A stretch of DNA of 6,612 bases from a bacterium (lineage in GTDB: Bacteria; JAMCPX01): assembly GCA_021787655.1 (NCBI GenBank), contig JAJYLM010000120.1:1-6612 (forward strand), read 5' to 3'. Shown here in pieces: positions 1-6,101 of this stretch (position 1 is the stretch's first letter; the number at the start of each line of letters is the position of its first letter). The notes under the pieces are model-generated. The model was not told where the DNA came from. It worked only from the letters and a program-made list of their open reading frames with translations, and did no database searches. The translations under genes and the position numbers were made by a program.

Positions 1-1
1 C

Positions 2-97
2 TATGAAACCCCGGTCGGCAAGCCTGTCATAACCGGCTCAACCATCGGTGTGGATATGACCGGTACCATAACGACGCTGTTCATCCCGGGAAAGTAA
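2..97 (+). CDS. C-terminal fragment of an unrecognised protein
   Basis: An open frame enters from the left edge and runs 31 codons to a TAA at 95-97. The readable tail has many Thr, Gly, Ile and Val residues (for example ITGSTIGVDMTGTITTLF) and ends in PGK, which looks like beta-strand-rich sequence. No catalytic motif or membrane segment is visible. The frame is in the same direction as the glycosyltransferase gene that begins 40 bases later, so the two could be co-transcribed. The coding reading rests only on the open frame and plausible composition, and too little remains to name a family. Confidence 0.5.
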   Translation, partial: YETPVGKPVITGSTIGVDMTGTITTLFIPGK

Positions 98-137
98 CAG
101 ATCTGAACAACGGCAGCATGCATACCATATAGGTCCT

Positions 138-1541
138 ATGACCACATACGATGAGGTTTCTCCGCCACCGCAGGCAGGGAGAAAAGACAGGGACGATGTG
201 CCCGTGTCTTTTGGTAAAAACAGCAGGGCTGCGTTTCTTCTGACTGTTTTTATTCTTTACGCAGGAATCAGGCTTGTGACGTTTGTTTTCTTGTTTCATG
301 AGAGGAATCCCATCATTCCGAACTACTACAGTGAACTCGGCATAAGCCTGATGCAGCAGGGCAGCTACTCGATAGATAAAAAGGATGAGGGCCTCATCAG
401 GGCACCAGGATATCCGGTGTACTTTACGATCATCTACAGTCTGTTTGGTATAAAACCCGGTGTCGCGCTTTTCCTGCAGATTCTGCTTTCAGGGTTCATT
501 CCTGTTTTGATCTTTTTTAACGCTGAACACCTCTTCGGTGAAGCCGTAGCCCGAACAGCAGCTCTCGTATCGGCGGTTGAACCCGTCAGTATTATCTATT
601 CAAACCTCCTGCTTTCGGAAACGCTTTTTATGATACCGATGCTGGCAGGCAGCTTGTATCTCATGAAGGCACTGCGGCAAGGAAGAGCCGGCCCGCTGCT
701 TCTCGCTGCATTGTGCACAGGGATAGCTGCCTATTTCAGGGCGGTTATGGTGTATATGCCTTTTGTGTATGCCACGCTTTATTTGGTTCTTTCAAAACAG
801 ACCGCAAAGAAACGTCTGCTGCATATCGGAGCATTTGCAGGTGTGTTCATGCTCACGGTATCCCCGTGGATCGTCAGGAACTATCTTCGGTACGGGTACG
901 ATGGTTTCTGTGGTATACAGGACATCAACCTTTATTATTTCAGGGCGGCAGGTGTTGCAGCAAAGCTTGAAAAGAAGCCATTCCTTGATACGCAGATAGA
1001 ATTCTATAATGTAGTGCCAAAAGGTCTGTCGACCGGCAACGAGTTCGGCTTTTACAGGGAACGTGCAGAGCACATCATCCTGAAGCATCCCCTCATTTAT
1101 CTTGATGTTGCAATGAGGGGCGCACTCAATCTGTTGGTTGCACCTGAGCGGTACGGAGTCTATTTGCTTTCAGGTCATTTAAAGAGCTACAAACTATCGG
1201 GATTGCTGTGGGATCGTTTCAGTATCAGGAGTATCATGCATAAGTTCACGTCATCCCCGCCCCTGATTCTGTGGATGCTGCTCTATCAGGTGGCGTTCAC
1301 CATGTTGACAACAGCTCTCACAGCATCGGGAATATCTGTAGCGATCCGTGAGCGGAAGTACCGCGCGATGATAATCATGCTATCCATACTGGTTTATTTT
1401 ATTGCGGTCTCGTCAGGCCCGGAGGCAGACGCGAGAATGCGGATACCTATCTTGCCGTATGTCCTCATACTTTCTGCTGTCGCCCTTAGCAATCTTTACA
1501 AAAAAATGCATTTAAAAGAACAGGACCGTAAAATTCAATAG
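138..1541 (+). CDS. GT39/ArnT-like integral membrane glycosyltransferase (GT-C fold)
   Basis: This encodes a 467-residue polytopic membrane protein. After a polar, probably cytoplasmic N-terminus (about 1-30), the first membrane segment is at about 31-53. Others are likely at about 95-128, 137-177, 186-217, 229-245, 376-400 and 409-425, with the last at about 436-453. The first extracytoplasmic loop has a Tyr-rich stretch and R-A-P-G-Y-P (88-93), a signature of GT39/PMT and ArnT-type enzymes. These move a sugar from a polyprenyl-phosphate donor to lipid or protein on the outer face of the membrane. A conserved-looking SETLF (160-164), SPWIVRNYLRYG (242-253) and a late R-x-R-I-P-x-L-P (432-440) also fit. 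The acidic catalytic residues cannot be placed confidently, and donor and acceptor are unknown. The ATG at 138 has only a weak AGG 4 bases upstream. Base composition is visibly more AT-rich than the next genes, as is common for surface-polysaccharide genes. It converges on the amidotransferase-like gene with 44 bp between stops. Confidence 0.8.
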   Translation: MTTYDEVSPPPQAGRKDRDDVPVSFGKNSRAAFLLTVFILYAGIRLVTFVFLFHERNPIIPNYYSELGISLMQQGSYSIDKKDEGLIRAPGYPVYFTIIYSLFGIKPGVALFLQILLSGFIPVLIFFNAEHLFGEAVARTAALVSAVEPVSIIYSNLLLSETLFMIPMLAGSLYLMKALRQGRAGPLLLAALCTGIAAYFRAVMVYMPFVYATLYLVLSKQTAKKRLLHIGAFAGVFMLTVSPWIVRNYLRYGYDGFCGIQDINLYYFRAAGVAAKLEKKPFLDTQIEFYNVVPKGLSTGNEFGFYRERAEHIILKHPLIYLDVAMRGALNLLVAPERYGVYLLSGHLKSYKLSGLLWDRFSIRSIMHKFTSSPPLILWMLLYQVAFTMLTTALTASGISVAIRERKYRAMIIMLSILVYFIAVSSGPEADARMRIPILPYVLILSAVALSNLYKKMHLKEQDRKIQ

Positions 1542-1585
1542 CGCAATCCGGCGAAAGTGCAGACTTGTGAAAACAATACCCGGAC

Positions 1586-2281
1586 CTACCCCGGCTTTTT
1601 CGCGGTGTCCACGAGCCATCTGTAGATCCGCAGCATCTCTTCGTCCATCCTTTCGGGATGCCACTGGATCCCGAGCACGTTGGGAAAGTCCCGGTGTTCT
1701 ATTGCCTCGATGACCCCGTCGCCTGCCCGTGCACAGACCACGATGTCTTTGCCCGGTTCCCTGACTGCCTGATGATGGCTCGAATTGGCCGGAGTGCTGT
1801 CTTTCCCGAGAATGCCGTGGAGCAGGGTGTTGTGTTCGATGACGACCTCGTGCATGCCCTGTGTGTGGTTGCTGCTGTGCGGTGCCTGCTGCGCAAGGTC
1901 CTGATACAGCGAGCCTCCCGCGATGACGTTGATGATCTGGCAGCCTCCGCAGATGCCGAGGACCGGTATGCCCTTTTTCAGGGATGCGATATATACCGCT
2001 GCTTCGAAGGCCGTGCGTTCCGGCACGGTGATGAGTTCCATGATCGGCTCCTCGCCGTACAGCGCAGGGGGGATGTCGAAGTTCCCGCCTGAAATGACGA
2101 GCCCGTCTATCCGATCGACAAGGTCGGTGGACCGAGTTGTTTCGGTGAACAGCACCGGCATGCCGCCGGCCAGCTCGACTGCCCGGGTGTATGCCTTGTA
2201 AATAAAGAAAGACGGACGGCCGTTGATCTCGCCCGTGTCGGCGGTGATGCCGATGAGAGGAAATTTCCGTTCGCGTTCCAT
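1586..2281 (-). CDS. Class I glutamine-amidotransferase-like peptidase C26 (PuuD-type gamma-glutamyl-GABA hydrolase family)
   Basis: This is a 231-residue soluble protein of the usual length for this family, which hydrolyses gamma-glutamyl amide bonds. Landmarks in order are FPLIGITAD (7-15), the oxyanion-side loop ISGGNFDIPPALYGEE (63-78), the nucleophile elbow LGICGGCQ with Cys111, GGSLYQDL (122-129), the NSSHHQAV motif (167-173), and GIQWHPE with His208 and Glu210. Together these give the complete Cys-His-Glu triad. PuuD itself cleaves gamma-glutamyl-GABA in putrescine catabolism, but no other Puu genes are nearby, so the substrate is open. The elbow reads GICGGCQ where GICRGxQ is common. 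The start is uncertain. I chose ATG at 2281 because homologues begin just before the K-P-L-I-G-I-T strand, although the nearest SD-like GGGAG lies 13 bases upstream. An in-frame TTG at 2347 would add 22 unconserved-looking residues and nearly abut the divergent gene. GTG at 2305 is another option. Confidence 0.85.
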   Translation of the reverse strand: MERERKFPLIGITADTGEINGRPSFFIYKAYTRAVELAGGMPVLFTETTRSTDLVDRIDGLVISGGNFDIPPALYGEEPIMELITVPERTAFEAAVYIASLKKGIPVLGICGGCQIINVIAGGSLYQDLAQQAPHSSNHTQGMHEVVIEHNTLLHGILGKDSTPANSSHHQAVREPGKDIVVCARAGDGVIEAIEHRDFPNVLGIQWHPERMDEEMLRIYRWLVDTAKKPG

Positions 2282-2312
2282 ACGCGCCAGTATACTCCCG
2301 TGCACAGGAGCA

Positions 2313-2341
2313 TTGCAAATTGTTTTGTCCTGTATTAAATT
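2313..2341 (+). promoter_or_regulatory. Possible promoter of the permease-hydrolase unit
   Basis: TTGCAA (2313-2318) and TAAATT (2336-2341) are separated by 17 bases, each matching 4 of 6 sigma70 consensus positions. Transcription would begin at about 2347-2349, only a few bases before the ATG at 2351. That ATG has no SD sequence, so the mRNA could be leaderless or nearly so. A perfect 10-base palindrome (TTAAATTTAA, 2335-2344) covers the -10 element and could be an operator. The call is tentative. Confidence 0.35.
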
Positions 2342-2347
2342 TAACAA
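2319..2347 (-). promoter_or_regulatory. Possible promoter of the PuuD-like gene
   Basis: Read on the minus strand, TTGTTA (2347-2342) and AACAAT (2324-2319) are 17 bases apart, each matching 4 of 6 consensus sigma70 positions. A start near 2312 would give a leader of about 30 bases to the ATG at 2281. The match is moderate and the region is AT-rich, so chance is a real possibility. It overlaps the proposed promoter of the divergent gene. Confidence 0.35.
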
Positions 2348-2350
2348 TCC

Positions 2351-3208
2351 ATGAATCCGTTGATAGCAGTTACATATTCATTCCTGTTCGGCCTGCTCCA
2401 TGGCATCCTGCCTGACGAGCATACCTGGCCCATCACCTTCAGTTACGCCATCGGCGGGGGCAGCGGCAAACAGGGCATGAAGGCGGGCTTCTACTTCTCG
2501 CTCGCATTCACGGTGCAGCGTGCGATCGTGTCGGAGCTTGCCTACCTTGCACTGGCACCCTTTGTTTTCAGTATCAACCGGTATATCTACCTCATTGTCG
2601 GTGTCGTCATGCTTGCAGCCGGGGTCGTCGTCCTCAAAAAAAACATCTATCCGCACCTGCATTTTCTCGGGCACCACCATACCGATGTCCGTCATATGGA
2701 AACCAGTTCGAAGATCCTCAGCACGGCGTGCGATGACTGCGATCCGGCGGTCAGTGCGCCCCCGGCCCGGTGGACGCTCATTCACGGTTTTATCGCAGGA
2801 TTCGGCTTCGGCGGGTTCTCCCTGTTTGTCAACACCGTTGCAGCACCCGTCATGCCCGGCGCATATCTCGGCTTTCTCCCGGGGCTGGCGTTCGGTGTCG
2901 GCACCATGCTCATGCTGCTCGCCATCGGCGCGCTGTTCGGCATGTCACTGAGCTGGGTATCGTCACTGACCCAGGAAGATATCCGGAAGATCGGCGCCGA
3001 GACCGGGGGCAGGACACTGTTCTTCGGAGGACTTCTCTTCATTGCAGCCGGTATTCTGACGCTGGCGGGAATAGAAATCCGGCTGCCCTTTGTCTCGGAT
3101 TATACCCTGATATCGGTGTTCATGGCCAGCGTGGCTGTTCCGGCATTCGTGTATTCATACAGAAGCGTGATGAAGGCAAAAAAACAGAAACTGCAGCAGA
3201 AGCAGTAG
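2351..3208 (+). CDS. NicO/RcnA-like polytopic membrane protein, putative metal-ion permease
   Basis: This is a 285-residue membrane protein with two halves separated by a hydrophilic loop. The first membrane segment carries H-G-I-L-P-D-E-H (His17, Asp22, His24). It resembles the H-x(4)-[PD]-x-x-H type motif of the nickel/cobalt exporter RcnA and the NicO family. The second half opens with a comparable IHGFIAGFGFGGF (144-156), suggesting an internal repeat. The central loop (about 98-140) holds HLHFLGHHH (102-110), His115 and CDDC (127-130), a plausible metal-binding patch and analogous to the His-rich loop of RcnA. Further membrane segments lie at about 45-70, 79-95, 143-168, 172-198, 222-241 and 251-269, and the C-terminus is basic. 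TauE/LysE-clan transporters of other substrates are alternatives. In-frame TAA at 2342-2344 makes ATG 2351 the first possible start, and it has no SD. The next gene starts 30 bases after the stop, so an operon is likely. Confidence 0.6.
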   Translation: MNPLIAVTYSFLFGLLHGILPDEHTWPITFSYAIGGGSGKQGMKAGFYFSLAFTVQRAIVSELAYLALAPFVFSINRYIYLIVGVVMLAAGVVVLKKNIYPHLHFLGHHHTDVRHMETSSKILSTACDDCDPAVSAPPARWTLIHGFIAGFGFGGFSLFVNTVAAPVMPGAYLGFLPGLAFGVGTMLMLLAIGALFGMSLSWVSSLTQEDIRKIGAETGGRTLFFGGLLFIAAGILTLAGIEIRLPFVSDYTLISVFMASVAVPAFVYSYRSVMKAKKQKLQQKQ

Positions 3209-3226
3209 CCCGGACACTGACCTGAC

Positions 3227-3233
3227 GGAAGGG
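3227..3233 (+). promoter_or_regulatory. Ribosome binding site that selects the TTG start at 3239
   Basis: GGAAGGG lies 5 bases before TTG 3239, good SD spacing. The in-frame ATG at 3251 has only AGGG two bases away and would be 17 bases from this site. The TTG is therefore the better-supported start. Confidence 0.65.
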
Positions 3234-3238
3234 AACGG

Positions 3239-4000
3239 TTGCACAGGGATATGGATAAACAGGTCGTCTACGGAGGACATTCCACGGTGCTGATAAAGAT
3301 GGGGAAGGCCGTCATTGTTACGGACCCCAACCTCAGCACGAGGATATGGACCATCCGAAGAAAAAGCAAACCAGGGCTCACCCAGGCGCAGCTCGAGACC
3401 GTCAACCTTGTCCTTATATCCCACGGGCATTATGATCATCTGGATCTGAGGACCGTGAGGCGGCTGCAGAGGGACGCGGTGGTCGTTGTACCAAAAGGAC
3501 TTGAACGGTATTTCGTCCGCTACGGGTTCAAGGATGTCCGGACGCTTGCATGGTGGGAGCAGACCACGGTCCATGGCCTGAGGATCGTTGCAGTGCCCGC
3601 AAAACACTTTCAGGGGAGGAACCCTCTGGTCAGGAGCGAGTATCAGGGCTATGTCATCGACGGTGGTTTCCAGCTCTACTTCGCAGGCGACACAGGGTGG
3701 TTTGACGGATTCAAAGAAATCGGCAGTATATTCAGGCTGGATCTTGCCCTGCTTCCCATCGGCGCGTATAAACCATGGTCTGCGTTCGGCCATCACATGA
3801 CTCCGGAAAACTGCATTCGGGCCATGGAGGACCTGCAGGTGAAACATATGATCCCGATACACTGGGGTGCTTTCAGGCTTTCCCTGGAGCCCCTCGACGA
3901 GCCTGTCAGGCGCCTGAAACAAGCGGCACAGCGTGCCGGTCTGGGAGACACTGTCGTCGTCCTCGAGCCGGGCCAGGCGTTTCCCCTGCAGGCGAAATAA
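3239..4000 (+). CDS. Metallo-beta-lactamase-fold hydrolase, NAPE-PLD/UlaG-like (COG2220 type)
   Basis: This encodes a 253-residue cytoplasmic enzyme with no signal peptide. The metal-binding signature is complete: HGHYDHLD (His62, His64, Asp66, His67), His123 in the AKHFQGR stretch, Asp151 in AGDTGW, and His208 in PIHWGAF. GHHMTPEN (184-191) and IHWGAFRLSLEPLDEP (207-222) closely resemble the pattern of the N-acylphosphatidylethanolamine phospholipase D branch and related bacterial hydrolases. That branch splits phosphodiester bonds; UlaG relatives open lactones. The opening YGGHSTVLIKMGKAVIVTDP (11-30) is the typical first beta-hairpin of this group. The exact substrate is not readable. The gene sits 30 bases downstream of the putative permease in the same direction, which suggests co-transcription, but the link between the two is inference. 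The start is TTG, supported by the upstream SD. Confidence 0.85.
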   Translation: MHRDMDKQVVYGGHSTVLIKMGKAVIVTDPNLSTRIWTIRRKSKPGLTQAQLETVNLVLISHGHYDHLDLRTVRRLQRDAVVVVPKGLERYFVRYGFKDVRTLAWWEQTTVHGLRIVAVPAKHFQGRNPLVRSEYQGYVIDGGFQLYFAGDTGWFDGFKEIGSIFRLDLALLPIGAYKPWSAFGHHMTPENCIRAMEDLQVKHMIPIHWGAFRLSLEPLDEPVRRLKQAAQRAGLGDTVVVLEPGQAFPLQAK

Positions 4001-4043
4001 TACCGTCCCTTGTACCCTCAACAACCGCATCCGGAATTCTTTG

Positions 4044-4072
4044 TTGACTTTCATTCCTGTCAAGAGTATACA
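4044..4072 (+). promoter_or_regulatory. Sigma70-type promoter of the acyl-CoA synthetase gene
   Basis: TTGACT (4044-4049, 5 of 6 consensus) is followed after 17 bases by TATACA (4067-4072, 4 of 6 consensus). Initiation near 4079 would give a leader of about 25 bases ending at the SD of the next gene. An inverted repeat, TTGAC (4044-4048) and GTCAA (4059-4063), overlaps the -35 and spacer and could bind a repressor. The rest of the gap from 4001 to 4104 shows no terminator hairpin for the preceding gene. Confidence 0.6.
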
Positions 4073-4090
4073 GTATGCCATGATCGTTAC

Positions 4091-4095
4091 AGGAG
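4091..4095 (+). promoter_or_regulatory. Ribosome binding site that selects the TTG start at 4105
   Basis: AGGAG stands 9 bases before TTG 4105. An in-frame TGA at 4081-4083 leaves no ATG, GTG or other TTG between it and 4105, so TTG is the only sensible start that keeps the full N-terminal domain. Confidence 0.7.
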
Positions 4096-4104
4096 AATAT
4101 TGCA

Positions 4105-6042
4105 TTGGCAAAGAGGCTTCACTGGAAGGGCTTTGAGCAGACAGTTGAAAACAGTAATGTAGTCGCATTCATGAGAGCACAGAAAGTCAAAAGCTTCGAC
4201 AGCCTCCTTCAGCGCTCGCAGGATGACATTGAATGGTTCTGGAACGCTGCAAATAAGTTCCTCGGAATAGAATGGTACACACCGTACAAGCAGGTTCTGC
4301 GCACCGGCAAGGGCATCGAATGGGCGCAGTGGTTTGCCGGCGGACGAATCAATATCACCCACAACTGCGTGGATAAGCACATCAATACCTACCGGCGGCA
4401 CAAGCTTGCCCTTATCTGGGAAGGTGAAAATCACGAGGTACGGAAACTGACCTATCTCGATCTGTACCGTGAGGTAAACCGGGTCGCAGAAGGGCTGAAG
4501 AACGCCGGCATAAAAAAGGGTGATGCGGTCGGCGTGTATATGCCGATGATCCCCGAGACGGCGATTGCGCTGCTGGCAATAGCAAAAATAGGAGCGATCT
4601 TTATTCCTGTCTTTTCAGGGTACGGTCCCGAGGCGATAGCGTCGAGGCTGAATGATGCGTCGGTAAAGCTGCTCTTCACGGCAGACGGTTTCTACAGGAA
4701 AGGCGCCGTCGTGGAGATGAAAAAAAACGCTGATGCCGCGCTCCGCATGAGCCCGGGGGTACGGCGCGTGGTCGTCTTTAAACGATTGAATACCGAGGTA
4801 CCGTGGAACGACACGAGGGACATCGACTGGGAAAGCTTCGTCCGGGACAACCCGGTCATCTCGCCCACGGAAAAGCTTCCCTCAGAAACACCGTGGATGG
4901 TCATCTATACGTCGGGAACGACCGGCAGGCCAAAGGGAGCAGTCCACGTCCACGGGGGATTTCTCGTCAAGCAGGCGGAAGAGATAGCATTTCAGACCGA
5001 TATGAAGGATCAGGACATCCTGTTCTGGTTTACGGATATGGGATGGATCATGGGACCGTGGGAGGTCGTCGGCGGACTTGCCATGGGAGGGACCCTGTTT
5101 TTTTATGAGGGAGCACCTGATTGGCCGAAGCCCGACAGGCTGTGGGAAATGGTCGAACGTCACCGCATTACGATCCTCGGCATCTCACCGACCGCGGTGA
5201 GGGCATTCATGCGCAACGGGAACCAATGGCCCGATGCGCACGATCTGACGAGTCTGCGCATGTTCGGCTCGACCGGCGAGCCGTGGAACCCGGTACCGTG
5301 GAAGTGGCTGTACGAACAGGTGGGGAAACGGCGGTGCCCCATTATCAATCTCTCCGGCGGCACGGAGATAGGTGCTTGTTTCCTGTCCGTGCATCCGGTC
5401 AAGCCGCTGAAGCCGTGTTCTCTGGGAGGGCCGTCGCTTGGCATGGACGTCGACGTTTTCGATGACCGCGCAAAACCGGTCAGAGGGGCTGTCGGCGAGC
5501 TGGTATGCAAAAAGCCGTGGCCCAGCATGACGCGGGGGATCTGGCATGATCCGCAGCGGTATAAGGAGACCTACTGGAACCGGTGGCCGCAGGTATGGGT
5601 GCACGGAGACTGGGCCTCGGTTGATAAAGACGGCTATTGGTTTTTGCACGGCAGATCCGATGATACCATAAAGATAGCGGGCAAGCGTGTCGGACCGGCG
5701 GAGGTGGAATCCGTCCTGGTGTCCCACGAAGCGGTGACCGAGGCTGCAGCGATCGGTGTTCCCGATGCATTGAAGGGAGAAGCGCTGGTGTGTTTTGTCG
5801 TCCTGAAACCGCACTATGCCCCGACCGAGCCCCTCAGGACGGAGCTGGTGCAGCTCGTCGCCTCTGCTCTGGGCAAATCAACGACACCCAAGACGATTAA
5901 ATTTACGGACGAGCTTCCCAAGACGAGGAACGCAAAGATCCTCAGAAGGTTCGTCAAATCAGCGTTCCTTGGTCAGGCGATCGCCGATACGTCTTCTGTC
6001 GAAAACCTTTCCTCTCTGGAGAGTATAGCACAGGCATTATAA
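4105..6042 (+). CDS. AMP-forming acyl-CoA synthetase of the acetyl-CoA synthetase (ACAS) family
   Basis: This 645-residue adenylate-forming enzyme activates a carboxylic acid with ATP to an acyl-AMP and then to the CoA thioester. An ACAS_N-like region is seen at about 40-100 (WFWNAANKFLGIEW and following). The core motifs are the phosphate loop YTSGTTGRPKG (268-278), GSTGEPWNP (388-396), NLSGGTEIG (415-423), HGDW (500-503), the hinge region GRSDDTIKIAGKRVGPAEVE (516-535) and PKTRNAKILRR with the adenylation lysine at 611. Length and order match Acs, but the acetate-pocket residues of Acs differ. Its W-W-Q-T-E-T-G becomes S-G-G-T-E-I-G, placing Gly418 where Acs has the gating Trp, and V-T in the GWVTG motif becomes I-M (315-316). 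A propionyl, branched or medium-chain substrate is therefore more likely than acetate. Lys611 lies where Acs enzymes are inhibited by lysine acetylation. About 30 residues follow the KILRR motif. The gene probably has its own promoter at 4044-4072. Confidence 0.88.
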   Translation: MAKRLHWKGFEQTVENSNVVAFMRAQKVKSFDSLLQRSQDDIEWFWNAANKFLGIEWYTPYKQVLRTGKGIEWAQWFAGGRINITHNCVDKHINTYRRHKLALIWEGENHEVRKLTYLDLYREVNRVAEGLKNAGIKKGDAVGVYMPMIPETAIALLAIAKIGAIFIPVFSGYGPEAIASRLNDASVKLLFTADGFYRKGAVVEMKKNADAALRMSPGVRRVVVFKRLNTEVPWNDTRDIDWESFVRDNPVISPTEKLPSETPWMVIYTSGTTGRPKGAVHVHGGFLVKQAEEIAFQTDMKDQDILFWFTDMGWIMGPWEVVGGLAMGGTLFFYEGAPDWPKPDRLWEMVERHRITILGISPTAVRAFMRNGNQWPDAHDLTSLRMFGSTGEPWNPVPWKWLYEQVGKRRCPIINLSGGTEIGACFLSVHPVKPLKPCSLGGPSLGMDVDVFDDRAKPVRGAVGELVCKKPWPSMTRGIWHDPQRYKETYWNRWPQVWVHGDWASVDKDGYWFLHGRSDDTIKIAGKRVGPAEVESVLVSHEAVTEAAAIGVPDALKGEALVCFVVLKPHYAPTEPLRTELVQLVASALGKSTTPKTIKFTDELPKTRNAKILRRFVKSAFLGQAIADTSSVENLSSLESIAQAL

Positions 6043-6062
6043 CGAGATCGTATATGTTCAAC

Positions 6063-6080
6063 GAAGTCATAGAAGTCATA
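6063..6080 (+). repeat. Tandem 9-base direct repeat upstream of the RRM gene
   Basis: GAAGTCATA occurs twice back to back (6063-6071 and 6072-6080) in the 59-base gap between the acyl-CoA synthetase and the RRM gene, ending 10 bases before the SD. It could be a protein-binding site or simple slippage. No convincing -35/-10 pair was found in this gap. Confidence 0.5.
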
Positions 6081-6090
6081 CTTTAAACAA

Positions 6091-6095
6091 AGGAG
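6091..6095 (+). promoter_or_regulatory. Strong ribosome binding site of the RRM gene
   Basis: AAAGGAG (core AGGAG 6091-6095) stands 6 bases before ATG 6102, the best SD in the window. It suggests efficient translation of the small RNA-binding protein. Confidence 0.75.
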
Positions 6096-6101
6096 AAAAA
6101 G

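Noticed and set aside
129..139. An 11-base palindrome (ATAGGTCCTAT) covering the weak SD and start codon of the glycosyltransferase
   Set aside because: The arms are only 5 bases with a one-base centre, which cannot form an RNA hairpin, and such a short dyad is expected by chance.
1542..1585. A possible bidirectional terminator between the two convergent genes
   Set aside because: I looked for a stem with a T-run on either strand and found only short imperfect pairings such as CCGG...CCGG and a GCGAAA/TTTCGC match reaching into the coding region. None is convincing.
1512..2318. A 268-codon open frame on the minus strand overlapping the PuuD-like gene
   Set aside because: Its translation is rich in Arg, His and Gly with no recognisable domain. 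It lies across the amidotransferase-like gene, whose frame has the full catalytic triad.
3155..4168. A 337-codon minus-strand frame opposite the metallo-hydrolase
   Set aside because: It is antisense to a gene with a complete metal-binding signature, and its product shows no motif. It reads as a codon-bias shadow.
5185..5814. A 209-codon minus-strand frame inside the acyl-CoA synthetase
   Set aside because: It is antisense to conserved adenylation motifs, with no domain and no plausible ribosome binding site noted.
6038..6043. TATAAC as a -10 box for the RRM gene
   Set aside because: It matches the -10 well but lies over the stop codon of the previous gene, and no -35-like hexamer stands 16-18 bases upstream.
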